DNA from: Azophilus sp965116165
GTDB taxonomy: Bacteria > Pseudomonadota > Gammaproteobacteria > Pseudomonadales > Azotimanducaceae
Reading direction: 5' to 3'
DNA: 64,000 nt
Assembly (NCBI GenBank): GCA_965116165.1
Contig: OZ220484.1
Span: forward strand, 3,348,001-3,412,000
Part shown: positions 43,782-52,319 of the stretch, in pieces
Layout of the letters: each line of letters opens with the position of its first letter
How positions within the stretch are numbered: the first letter of the stretch is position 1
Notes under the pieces: generated by a model
Databases searched by the model: none
What the model was told of the DNA's origin: nothing
Seen by the model: only the letters and a program-made list of their open reading frames with translations
Translations under genes and position numbers: made by a program

Positions 43782-43852
43782 TGCTCCATCCAACTGATAA
43801 TGCCGCATCGGCGCGCCCGCAAGCGTCCCGATGCGCGGTGGAGCCCCCGCCG
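43782..43852. repeat. Repeat R2, copy B, behind the dcd stop
   Basis: Closely matches the sequence behind bamA. The inverted repeat is longer here: CGCATCGG at 43804-43811 pairs with CCGATGCG at 43828-43835. Both copies begin at the CTAG that contains a stop codon, so it may act as a 3' hairpin or be a mobile element with CTAG preference. Confidence 0.7.
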
Positions 43853-43893
43853 CATCGGGTGTCGGGACGAAAACGGGTAAAACGGAAAAGGAT

Positions 43894-44526
43894 ATGGCTC
43901 AAACCCTTCTTGACGAAACGATCCGCCGCTTCGACCGGGCTGTTCGGACATTGTCCGGTGTACGGGTTGGGGTGCGCGCAAATCCATCCGTGTCTGTTGA
44001 TGGCGGAACCCTCGATGACGGGGCGCGTACCCATGCCGCCGGGCTGATGCGCGTTAACCACACCGGTGAGATTTGTGCCCAGGCGCTTTACGAAGGACAA
44101 GCACTGACCGCCCGCGACAAGGTGGTTCGTGAACGCCTTCTCAGTTCGGCCGATGAAGAAGCCGACCACCTTGCCTGGTGTGCCGAACGGCTTGATGAAC
44201 TCGGCGGTGCGCCGAGCCTATTGAACCCGCTGTTCTATGTGGCATCCTATGCAATGGGGGTGGCTACGGGCCTTTTGGGTGACAAGGTGAGCCTCGGCTT
44301 TGTCGAGGCGACAGAAGATCAGGTTTGTAGGCATCTCGAACGCCATCTTGATGCGCTGCCAATCGAGGATGCCAAAAGCCGTGCGATTGTCGACCGAATG
44401 CGCGAGGAGGAAGCGCGGCACGGGTCGGCGGCGCTGGCCATGGGTGGAGCGGCCTTTCCCGAGCCCGTCAAGCGGGCGATGACCCTACTCTCCCGGGTCA
44501 TGACGGAAACAACCTATCGGATTTGA
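43894..44526 (+). CDS. coq7: Coq7-type ubiquinone hydroxylase (di-iron)
   Basis: Inner-leaflet di-iron monooxygenase that hydroxylates the ring of the demethoxyubiquinone precursor. Iron ligands come from NHTGEICAQALYEGQ, SADEEADHLAWC and the two C-terminal blocks, including REEEARHGSAAL. ATG 43894 (MAQTLLDETIRRFD) has GGAAAAGG upstream and gives 210 residues, family length; the longer frame runs into repeat R2. Presence indicates aerobic ubiquinone synthesis. Confidence 0.93.
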   Translation: MAQTLLDETIRRFDRAVRTLSGVRVGVRANPSVSVDGGTLDDGARTHAAGLMRVNHTGEICAQALYEGQALTARDKVVRERLLSSADEEADHLAWCAERLDELGGAPSLLNPLFYVASYAMGVATGLLGDKVSLGFVEATEDQVCRHLERHLDALPIEDAKSRAIVDRMREEEARHGSAALAMGGAAFPEPVKRAMTLLSRVMTETTYRI

Positions 44527-44756
44527 ATACGGCAGAGAACCGCAACTCCGTCGTCGGCGCGATCTTTGTGGCCGCCTCGCCCTAGCCTCTATAATCAACC
44601 TTCATGACTATGATGGGGCTGTTTACAATACACATGAATAGATGCGGCTGGGAGCCTGCGCCATAGGAAATTCTCGTGGGAGCACATCCCACCGCACACC
44701 ATTCCCGTGATAAAAGCGCGAAGAATTTTGGGCATCGCTCCCACTTTGGTGGTGCT
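44527..44756. other. Noncoding left border of the accessory island
   Basis: 230 bases between coq7 and the first insertion sequence. No gene, tRNA or recognisable repeat is visible. The bases at 44752-44756 (GTGCT) are the left copy of the target duplication of the IS481-type element. Confidence 0.5.
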
Positions 44757-45810
44757 TGTTCTAGCTCAGATACATTTCGGAACTTCCCCTCCGGTGTCCA
44801 AGCCCGTGGCCTGTCGACATGGGGAGGGTGGCGCCGGGCCTTGAGCGGAGGGAGCGGAGCGACCGGAGTTCAAGGCCCGGCGGCGCGCGCTGACGCGCCC
44901 CGCCGGCTCAGGCATGCTTGTTTCATCCAACCAAACAAGGAGCCTGAGCATGAAACTGTTACATGTCCGTCCCCCCTCCCGCAAGCGCCCGCGCGTCGAC
45001 ACCAAGACCGGCGCGACCGCCCGGCGGCGCCTGCGCGCCCTCGAACTCGTCGACAAGATGGTCGACGGCGGCATGCGCCGCGTCGACGCACTGTGCGCCA
45101 TCCGCCTGCCCAAAAGCACCTACCACGACTGGCGCAAGGCCTTCCGCCGCGGCGGCGTCCGGGCGCTCAAGCCCCGAAGCACCCGCCCGCGCACCGTCCG
45201 GCGGCGGCGGTGGACCGACCCGGATGTCCGGGCAGGGTGAGACTCAAGGCCATGCTCGACCGGCGCGGCGTCCGCCTGTCCGTCTCCACCGTCGGGCGCA
45301 TCATCGAAGAGGCCATCGCCGACGGCCGCACCCGGCGCGCCTCCTTCTGCGAGGGCCGTCCCAAACCCGCGCGCCGCCGCACCTTCGACGGTGGCTGGGC
45401 GCGGCGCTGGAGCCACGGCGACAGGGCGCGCGCGCCCGGCGAGCTGGTCCAGGTCGACCACATGACATACGGCCGCGACGGCCGGGTTCCCAGGGAGTTC
45501 CGCGCCGACTTCGAGCGCGCCTGCGAGGCGCGGCGCATCCCCCTCCATGTCCCGCCCCCGCGGCGCCCCCAGCTCAACGGCCATGTCGAGCGTGCCAACC
45601 GGTCCGCCCGGATCGAGTTCTGGAACCTCTACGACGGCCCACCCGCCGTCGCCGATGTCACACCCAGGCTCGCCGGGTACGAGTTCTTCCACAACTACGA
45701 GCGGCCCCATCTGGCGCTGGACTGCCGAACCCCCAACGAGTACCTTGTCGAGCTTGAGGAGGCTGCCTGATCCGACAACCCTAAATTCCGAAATCTCCTG
45801 AGCCAATACA
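44757..45810 (+). mobile_element. IS481-type insertion sequence, complete ends, broken transposase
   Basis: Inverted ends: left TGTTCTAGCTCAGATACATT, right (read inward) TGTATTGGCTCAGGAGATTT, both followed by TCGGAA. Flanked by a 5-bp duplication GTGCT (44752-44756 and 45811-45815). Length 1054 bases. Before the transposase it has a strong hairpin: GCCGGGCCTTGA at 44833-44844 and its exact complement at 44870-44881. A second, more decayed copy lies at 58591-59100. Confidence 0.88.
44950..45770 (+). pseudogene. Transposase of the IS481-type element (frameshift and internal deletion)
   Basis: The N-terminal helix-turn-helix part (KLLHVRPPSRKRPRVDTKTG, then ALCAIRLPKSTYHDWRKAF) ends at a TGA (45238-45240). 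The frame continues shifted with RLKAMLDRRGVRLSVSTVGR and then GELVQVDHMTYGRDGR. After that the chain jumps to FRADFERACEARRIPLHVPP and PQLNGHVERANRSARIEFWN, so the middle of the DDE core is missing. The end RTPNEYLVELEEAA is intact. It cannot make an active enzyme. Confidence 0.85.
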
Positions 45811-45888
45811 GTGCTTTGACGGCGGTAATCAACAATGTTAGTGTTTTCCCCCTAGGCTTGTAGCGTTGCCGCAGTCCGGGAGAATTAA

Positions 45889-47093
45889 GGAAGCTCTGAA
45901 TAAGTCCCCCTTATCTGCCATAATATCCGCAATGGCCCGAAATGGTGATTGAGCGATGGAGCAGAGGAGTTTCGCGGAACTGGAGCACGATTCGAAGAAG
46001 CGTCGAACGCGTCGCGAGTTGTTTCTGGAGAAGATGGACGGTTTGATTCCGTGGAGCCGTCTGGAGGCGCGGATCGAGCCATTCTATCCGAGGGCGGGTC
46101 GGGGCCGTCGGCCGTATCCGCTGGGGACGATGCTGCGGGTGCATTGTGTGCAGTTGTTCCACAACCTGAGCGATCCCGGCATGGAGGATTTGCTTTACGA
46201 GGTGGAGTCGGTGCGCCGTTTTGCCGGCTTGCGGCTGTCCGGCGCGCTGCCGGACGAGACGACGATTCTGAATTTCCGCCGCCTGTTGGAGCGGCACGGT
46301 CTGGGAGAGGCGCTGTTCGGGGAGATCAACGCGCACCTGGCGGCGCGGGGCTGTCGCTTGCGGGCGGGGACGATCGTGGACGCGAGCATTGTCGATGCGC
46401 CCTCGTCGACGAAGAACCGGGCGGGCGGGCGCGACCCGGAGATGCGGCAGACGCGGAAGGGCAAGCAGTGGCGTTTCGGCATGAGGGCGCACATCGGCGT
46501 GGACGAGGCGTCGGGTCTGACGCACAGCCCGCGGACGACATCGGCGAATGTGGCAGACGTGACGGTGGCGGGCGCGTTGTTGCACGGAGGCGAGGAGCGG
46601 GTTTGGGGCGACGCGGGCTATCAAGGCGCGGGCAGGCGGGCGGAGAACCGCGACGCGGCACTGGACTGGCGGGTCGCGATGCGTCCCGGCAGGCGGTGGC
46701 TGCTGGACAAGGGGGACGCTCGGGAGGCCGCGGAGAAGCGCAGGGCGTCGGTGCGGGCGAAGGTGGAGCATCCGTTTCTGTACGTGAAGCGCCACCTCGG
46801 CTATGCCAGGGTGCGCTATCGGGGTTTGGCGAAGAACACGCGGCGCATCGCCGTGCCGCTGGGATTCGCCAACCTGCTCGTCGCGGGGCGTTATGCCGCG
46901 GGCTGACGCGGGATCGGTGCGCCCGCGACCGTCGCGAGACGGGCGGGGACGGTTGATCGGCGCTCCGGGAGGGCCTTATCCCCCCCTTTCGGTCCGAAAA
47001 TGCGATGATTCGCGTGTCCGGCGGGTTTCGGCGCGCCGCGAACGGCCCGGACTGCTCGAACGCTCGCCGAAACCGCAGTTGTTCAGACCTTCC
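45889..47093 (+). mobile_element. IS5-type insertion sequence, complete, TTAA duplication
   Basis: 1205 bases. Left end GGAAGCTCTGAATAAGTCC, right end (inward) GGAAGGTCTGAACAACTGC, flanked by TTAA at 45885-45888 and 47094-47097, which fits the YTAR target of the IS5 group. It carries one intact transposase gene. Its ends share GGAAG(G/C)TCTGAA with the 99-bp MITEs, making it their likely mover. Only 78 bases separate it from the IS481-type element, and it ends about 107 bases before the P450 gene. Confidence 0.93.
45956..46906 (+). CDS. IS5-type DDE transposase
   Basis: 316 residues. N-terminal FAELEHDSKKRRTRRELFLE and WSRLEARIEPFYPRAGRGRR are typical of the IS5 subgroup. ALPDETTILNFRRLLE, GTIVDASIVDAPSSTKN and the Y-E block KVEHPFLYVKRHLGYARVRY supply the DDE residues and the YREK-like signature. 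No frameshift or stop, so it may be active. Transposase domain DDE_Tnp_1 expected. Confidence 0.93.
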   Translation: MEQRSFAELEHDSKKRRTRRELFLEKMDGLIPWSRLEARIEPFYPRAGRGRRPYPLGTMLRVHCVQLFHNLSDPGMEDLLYEVESVRRFAGLRLSGALPDETTILNFRRLLERHGLGEALFGEINAHLAARGCRLRAGTIVDASIVDAPSSTKNRAGGRDPEMRQTRKGKQWRFGMRAHIGVDEASGLTHSPRTTSANVADVTVAGALLHGGEERVWGDAGYQGAGRRAENRDAALDWRVAMRPGRRWLLDKGDAREAAEKRRASVRAKVEHPFLYVKRHLGYARVRYRGLAKNTRRIAVPLGFANLLVAGRYAAG

Positions 47094-47199
47094 TTAACCG
47101 AAGTATGTCCATTACGCCTGAACAGTGCCGCATGGCCCGAGTGGGCTTGCATTGGGGTCGGATCGAACTGTCGCGGATCACCATGGAACGAACCGATCC

Positions 47200-49206
47200 A
47201 TGCTGCGGGTGACCGAGGAGATCCTCTTACTGATCATAGATGCCGAAAGTGGCAGCATCCAGCATTCCCTGCCGGCACATCGGCGGGACGCGCTAATTGC
47301 CAGTGCCGTGTTGATGGATCTGGCGCTTGAGAATCGTATCGACACCGATGCGGAGCGGCTCTTTCCGATCGATCCGAAGCCGGTGGACGACGACCTGCTG
47401 GATTCCACCCTTCTCGACATCGTCGGCGAAACCGAGACGCACAATACCGCGTACTGGATCAGGCGCACGGCGAGACAGGGCGGCGCCATCCGCGAGAAGG
47501 CACTCAGCCGTCTGATCGGACGGGGCATTCTTGAGGCCGAGGCCAACGGGCTCGTGTTTCTGTCCCGGGTGGTCGCCCGGGCCCGCCGCTATCCCACCCT
47601 GGACGGGGAGACCCAAAAGGATGTCCAGTCCCGTGTGATGGAGACGCTTTTCAGCGAGGATATCCCGGATCCGCGCGACGTCATGATCATTGGCCTTGCC
47701 GCCGCTTGCGGCGTGTTCGAGAGTATCCTTTCCCGAGAAGAGCTGGCCGATGTGCGGGAACGCATCGACGCCATCTCCCGGCTCGACCTGATGGGCCGCA
47801 CGATCAGGGAAAGCATTCGGATGATCAAGCCGGAAGCCCCCGCCGCAAAGGCCGTTCGGCCCCACGAGGAGATACCGGAAGTGCCGGGGCTGCCGGTCGC
47901 CGGCAATGCATTCGGGATGGCGGGGGATGTGCGCGCTTTTCTTGCGGAAAATTATCGGAAGTACGGTCCGATCTTCCGTATCCGGGCCTTCGGTTATCGG
48001 TTCATCGCTCTCGTCGGGCCCGAAGCGAATGTCTTCTGCGGGCGGATCTCGGGCACACATCTTCGGTCGCATGAGTCGTATCGCGAATTCGGTGTTGCCA
48101 TCGGAGCCCATCGGGTCATGCTGAACATGGATGGGCCGGAGCACTTGCGGATGCGCAAGCTGCAGGTCAACGGCTATTCCCCCAAGAAGCTCGAAGCCAA
48201 CCTGGACCTCGTCCACGATATTACGCAGCGCATGATCGACAACTGGCCGCGGGAGCGGCCGGTAGAGGTTCAGCGCACCATGCAGCAAGTGATCGCCGAG
48301 CAGATCGGACTGTGTTGCACCGGCATATCCCCGAGCGAGCATATCGACGACCTTATTTATTTCCTGGGGGCGATCGTCAGCATGCACATCACGGGACGGT
48401 GGCCCGCACAGATGCAGCGCCTGCCGAGATTTCGACGCGCCGAACGGCGTCTGGAAAAACTCTACGCGCAGATACTGGAAGCGCATCGACCGGAACGGCA
48501 AGGCGACCACCGGCCGGACTTTGTCGATGATCTTCTTGAGATGAACCGAGCCGATCCCCAGTTGCTTCCGGAAACGGATTTGCGTGCGAACATCCTTGCT
48601 CCCTATCTGGTCGGTATCGATACGTCCGCAAGTGTCTGTGCGTTCATGCTTTATGTGCTCCTGAAGCATCCCGATCTGCTGGAACGGATGAGGGCGGAGG
48701 TCGACGAGATGTACGAGCGCGGGCCGCCGACCCCAGAAGGACTGCGCAAACTCGATGTCACCCACCGGATCGCTCTTGAGACGTTGCGCATGTATCCGGT
48801 CGTCCCGGCCCTGACACGCACCGTATCCAACTCGTTCGAATTTGCGGGATACCGGGTTCCCGCAGGGGCGCAGGCGATGCTCGGCACGACCGTCAGCCAT
48901 CATCTGCCGGAGTGTTTTCCCGATCCCGAGCGCTTCGATATCGAGCGCTATTCGAAGGGTGTGCAGCAGCACCGGCAGCCCGGCGCGTTCGCCCCGTTCG
49001 GCGTGGGGCGGCACCGCTGCATCGGCAGCGGGTTCTCGGAAGTGCAGATCGCGCTCACCATGGCGGTGATCGTGCGAGAAACCGAACTCGTTCTGGATGA
49101 GCCGGAGCGCCCGCTGAAGATCAAGCGCACACCGGCTCCCCACCCGGACGAGTCGCTGCGATTTCGCCTTGTGCGTCGCCGGGGCGAACATCGCGCCGCC
49201 GCATGA
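47200..49206 (+). CDS. GPP34 (GOLPH3-like) domain fused to a cytochrome P450
   Basis: 668 residues in two domains. Residues 1 to about 210 match the GPP34/GOLPH3 family (LRVTEEILLLIIDAESGSIQ, then ALIASAVLMDLALENRI, LIGRGILE and RRYPTLDGE). In eukaryotes this family reads phosphatidylinositol-4-phosphate; its bacterial role is unknown. Residues about 230-668 are a P450: I-helix LVGIDTSAS near 470, ExxR in ETLR near 527, and heme loop FAPFGVGRHRCIGSGF with Cys 607. No membrane anchor or reductase domain is visible. Start ATG 47200 (GTG 47209 also possible). Followed by a kinase and an exporter on the same strand. Substrate unknown. Confidence 0.88.
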   Translation: MLRVTEEILLLIIDAESGSIQHSLPAHRRDALIASAVLMDLALENRIDTDAERLFPIDPKPVDDDLLDSTLLDIVGETETHNTAYWIRRTARQGGAIREKALSRLIGRGILEAEANGLVFLSRVVARARRYPTLDGETQKDVQSRVMETLFSEDIPDPRDVMIIGLAAACGVFESILSREELADVRERIDAISRLDLMGRTIRESIRMIKPEAPAAKAVRPHEEIPEVPGLPVAGNAFGMAGDVRAFLAENYRKYGPIFRIRAFGYRFIALVGPEANVFCGRISGTHLRSHESYREFGVAIGAHRVMLNMDGPEHLRMRKLQVNGYSPKKLEANLDLVHDITQRMIDNWPRERPVEVQRTMQQVIAEQIGLCCTGISPSEHIDDLIYFLGAIVSMHITGRWPAQMQRLPRFRRAERRLEKLYAQILEAHRPERQGDHRPDFVDDLLEMNRADPQLLPETDLRANILAPYLVGIDTSASVCAFMLYVLLKHPDLLERMRAEVDEMYERGPPTPEGLRKLDVTHRIALETLRMYPVVPALTRTVSNSFEFAGYRVPAGAQAMLGTTVSHHLPECFPDPERFDIERYSKGVQQHRQPGAFAPFGVGRHRCIGSGFSEVQIALTMAVIVRETELVLDEPERPLKIKRTPAPHPDESLRFRLVRRRGEHRAAA

Positions 49207-49269
49207 AGACACCTTTACGGATTCAGTGCGCGCGACGGCGAGCGGTCATCGTTATCCGGACATATCGAC

Positions 49270-50475
49270 ATGGAACGAATCCCACTTCCCGCGTGCGCTG
49301 ACGACATCACCGCCGAATGGTTGCGGAAGGCGCTGGCCGCGGGCGGAGCATCCGATTTCCCCGAAATAGAGGCGCTCGAGATCGAGAAGTTGTCGGATGT
49401 GGCCAACGCCCTGGGCAATCTCTTTCGCTGTCGCGTGGTTGCCCGGGGGGGGGGGGTGCAAGCCGATCCTGCCTCGGTCATCGTCAAGTTGCCGACCTCC
49501 AATGCCATCTCCCTCAAGTTGGCCAGGTGGCTCTCGCTCCACCGGCGCGAATACGTGTACTACCGCGACATCTCGCCGCATTCGCAGGTACGGGTTCCGG
49601 CTCTTCACTACGGCGATTTCGATGCGCGCAGCCACCGGTTCGTGCTGGTGCTCGAGGATCTCGGCGGGATGGAGGCGATCCCCCAGAGTGCCGGTGTGGG
49701 TATCGAGCGGGCACAACGCGCCATTCGGGAAATCGCGGGACTTCAGGGGCGGTTTTGGGAGGCTGCCGAAGAGCCCGCCCTGGCCGACTGCGGTGCCTTC
49801 CTCACGGCCAGGCAGCGCCGCATCATGCAGACACTCTATCTGCTGACCCTCCCCTTGGCGTTCGAACGCTTCGATGACCTGTTCACGGCCGACACGCGCC
49901 GACGCGCGGAGACGTTTGGATCGAAAATCGATGCCCATTTCGCGGCCGTCGCCAAAGGTCCGAAGACCGTCGTTCACGGCGATTACAGGGGCGACAACGT
50001 GCTGTTCGGCCGCGAAGGGGAAGACGACTTCGCGGTGATCGACTGGCAGGGTTGCGGCTTCGGCTGTGGCATGTACGACGTTGCCTTCTTTCTCGCAACC
50101 AGTGTTTCCATCGACGACAGGCGCCGGATGGAGCGCGATGCCCTGGCTGAATACCACGACATTGTGTGTCGCATGGGAGCGAAGAACTATGCGCGCGACG
50201 ACTGTTGGCGCAGCTACCGGCAGAACATGCTCGGCCCCCTGATGCCCATGGTGCTCGGATCCGGCGGGATCGACATGAGCGACCAGGCGCTTCGGCGCCA
50301 GACGCATGTGCTGCTGGAGCGGACGCTGACGGCGGTCGAGGACTTGAACGCGTGGGAATTTCTGCCGGCTCGTGACCGGCTTTTCTCTTCCAGCGGGGCT
50401 TTCTCGATGCTGTCGCGGGGTGGTTACAGGGCGTACCGCTCCATTCTCAGCATGCGCAAGCGAAAGGGAAGTTGA
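49270..50475 (+). CDS. Small-molecule phosphotransferase (APH/ecdysteroid-kinase-like)
   Basis: 401 residues of the protein-kinase-like aminoglycoside phosphotransferase superfamily. VVHGDYRGDNVLFG (near residue 236) is the catalytic HGDxxxxN loop and VIDWQGCGFG (near 256) supplies the metal-binding Asp. The N-terminal lobe has SVIVKLP with the ATP-binding Lys and FVLVLEDLGG. The long form with YRDISPHSQVRVPALHYGDF resembles EcKinase-like proteins more than classical aminoglycoside enzymes. A run of 12 G (49445-49456) lies in frame in the N-terminal lobe. 63 bases after the P450 gene and probably co-transcribed. Substrate unknown. Confidence 0.82.
   Translation: MERIPLPACADDITAEWLRKALAAGGASDFPEIEALEIEKLSDVANALGNLFRCRVVARGGGVQADPASVIVKLPTSNAISLKLARWLSLHRREYVYYRDISPHSQVRVPALHYGDFDARSHRFVLVLEDLGGMEAIPQSAGVGIERAQRAIREIAGLQGRFWEAAEEPALADCGAFLTARQRRIMQTLYLLTLPLAFERFDDLFTADTRRRAETFGSKIDAHFAAVAKGPKTVVHGDYRGDNVLFGREGEDDFAVIDWQGCGFGCGMYDVAFFLATSVSIDDRRRMERDALAEYHDIVCRMGAKNYARDDCWRSYRQNMLGPLMPMVLGSGGIDMSDQALRRQTHVLLERTLTAVEDLNAWEFLPARDRLFSSSGAFSMLSRGGYRAYRSILSMRKRKGS
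49445..49456. repeat. G12 homopolymer inside the kinase gene
   Basis: Twelve consecutive G encode Gly-Gly-Gly within ARGGGVQ. In this assembly the frame is open. One base gained or lost would truncate the kinase at once, as in phase-variable genes; a sequencing ambiguity is also possible at such a tract. Confidence 0.85.
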
Positions 50476-50518
50476 TCGGTTGCACTCGTCAATCGCGGGG
50501 CGGGGACGTCATCCGGCA

Positions 50519-52252
50519 ATGGCGGCAGTAGGACCGACCGACGGCAGCCAGCCTTGCGATCCGGACGCAAAGACCGGTTCGGGGGATAGCAGGCGGACGG
50601 GTCGTGCTCTTGAAGACGAGAAGCGCTTCGTACCACCGCCGCCACGACAGGCCAGGGTGTCTATGGCCTGCGTGGTGCTCGCCATGTTTCTGGGTGCGCT
50701 GAGCCAGACCGTGGTCGCCACGACGATGCCCCTCATCATCGCCGACCTCGGCGGTTTCGACCGCTACACCTGGGCGGCAACCTCATACATGGTGGCGGCC
50801 ACGCTCGCTTACCCGATCGTCGGCCGGTTGAGCGACATCCATGGCCGCCGTCTGTTCCTGTTGCTGGGACTGGCCATTTTCTGCGCCGGGTCCATCCTTC
50901 TGGGGTTCTGCGAATCGATGACAGAGGTCGTGGTTTTCCGCGGCGTTCAGGGTATCGGCGGCGGTGCCGTCATGACCTGCTGCTACGTGTCCGTCGCAGA
51001 TCTCTTTCGACCCGAGGACCGGGGCAGATTCCATGGCGTCCTGAGCGCCGTATACGGCCTGTCGTTCGTGGTCGGGCCGGTGCTGGGCGGCTTTCTCGCC
51101 GATGCTCTGTCGTGGCAATGGGCATTCCTGATCATCGGTCTTGCCGGCATTGCGGTGCTTGCGCTGACGGCACGGGTATTTCCGAAACCCGCCACCCCTC
51201 CCGATGACCGCCATCTCGACCCGATGGGCATGATCGCGCTGGTGCTCGCCGTGCCGCCCCTGTTGGTGGCGCTGTCTTCCGGGGGTGTGCAGTACGAGTG
51301 GGAATCCCCGTTTATCCTCGGCATGTTGCTGTTCTCGCTGACGATGACAGGGGTCTTCGTAGCCATTGAGGCAAGGGCCAGGTCGCCGATCATGCCTCTG
51401 TCTCTCTATGCCGACCCAGTCGTCGCCCTTTCCGTCGTCGTCATGCTGCTGGCCAGCTTCGCGCTCTATGGAAGCGTTCTGTTCCTTCCCCTGTTCTTCC
51501 AAATCGCATTCGATGTCTCGGCGGCGCAAAGCGGCGGCTTGCTCACCCCGATGCTGTTGGGAATGGTGGTGGGCGGGGTCGTGGCGGGGCAGGCCCTTTC
51601 CAGAGCCTCCGGAAACTATCGGATCCAGGCAACGGTCTTTACGGGCCTCATGGCGGCGGGACTGTTTCTGTTTACGACGATGGACGCGGCGACCGGCGTC
51701 GTGCGGAGCCAAATATACATCGTGACCGCGGGACTCGGCGTCGGCGGCATCGTGGCGACGCTTTCCATAGGCGTGCAGAACCAGGTTCCGTTCGGCATCG
51801 TGGGAGTGGCCACATCCGCCTTGCAGTTCTATCGGTCGGTCGGCGGCGTCATGGGTCTTGCGGTGCTGGGCGTCGTGCTTGCGACACGATTCGCTTCAAG
51901 CTTGGAGGAGGCTGTGCCCGAAGCGGTGAAGGCCGCGCTTGCCGCTGGCCGGTTCGACGACTTGCGGAGCGACCCCCGGGCTCTTGTCGATGCCGACGCG
52001 GCGGAACGGTTGAGGACCGATCTCGCGGTGGCCGACCCCGACGGCGCGGCGCTCGCTCAGGATCTGCTGGTCTCTCTCGACATTGCTCTACGGGAGGCGC
52101 TGGACAGTGTATTCCTCGTTGCCTTCTTCGCGGCGGCCTTGTCCATGGGGATGGCCCTGTTCTTCCGCGTTACAGTGCGTTCGGAGCCCGTACTCGAGGA
52201 CGCCAAGGACACTAATGACGCCAACAAAGTCGAGAGGAAGCAGCAGCCATAG
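50519..52252 (+). CDS. MFS exporter, DHA2 (EmrB/QacA) type
   Basis: Proton-driven drug exporter family with about 14 membrane helices. SMACVVLAMFLGALSQTVVATTMPLI (read as VLAMFLGALSQTVVATTMP) is the first helix with motif D1, GRLSDIHGRRLFLLLG is motif A, and GLSFVVGPVLGGFLAD is motif C. ATG 50519 gives 577 residues with a charged cytosolic lead of about 40; a TTG at 50480 is possible. It follows the kinase by 43 bases, so P450, kinase and exporter look like one operon. It may export the product or a toxic substrate of the pair. Confidence 0.88.
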   Translation: MAAVGPTDGSQPCDPDAKTGSGDSRRTGRALEDEKRFVPPPPRQARVSMACVVLAMFLGALSQTVVATTMPLIIADLGGFDRYTWAATSYMVAATLAYPIVGRLSDIHGRRLFLLLGLAIFCAGSILLGFCESMTEVVVFRGVQGIGGGAVMTCCYVSVADLFRPEDRGRFHGVLSAVYGLSFVVGPVLGGFLADALSWQWAFLIIGLAGIAVLALTARVFPKPATPPDDRHLDPMGMIALVLAVPPLLVALSSGGVQYEWESPFILGMLLFSLTMTGVFVAIEARARSPIMPLSLYADPVVALSVVVMLLASFALYGSVLFLPLFFQIAFDVSAAQSGGLLTPMLLGMVVGGVVAGQALSRASGNYRIQATVFTGLMAAGLFLFTTMDAATGVVRSQIYIVTAGLGVGGIVATLSIGVQNQVPFGIVGVATSALQFYRSVGGVMGLAVLGVVLATRFASSLEEAVPEAVKAALAAGRFDDLRSDPRALVDADAAERLRTDLAVADPDGAALAQDLLVSLDIALREALDSVFLVAFFAAALSMGMALFFRVTVRSEPVLEDAKDTNDANKVERKQQP

Positions 52253-52319
52253 CGATTCTCCCCGTTGGATCGGCGCGGGCTCTTGGATAGGGTTCGCGGG
52301 AAGGGGGTGAAAATTGGTG

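Noticed and set aside
45231..45245. Programmed frameshift in the IS481-type transposase
   Set aside because: No slippery heptamer is visible and the gene also lacks part of its catalytic core, so this is decay.
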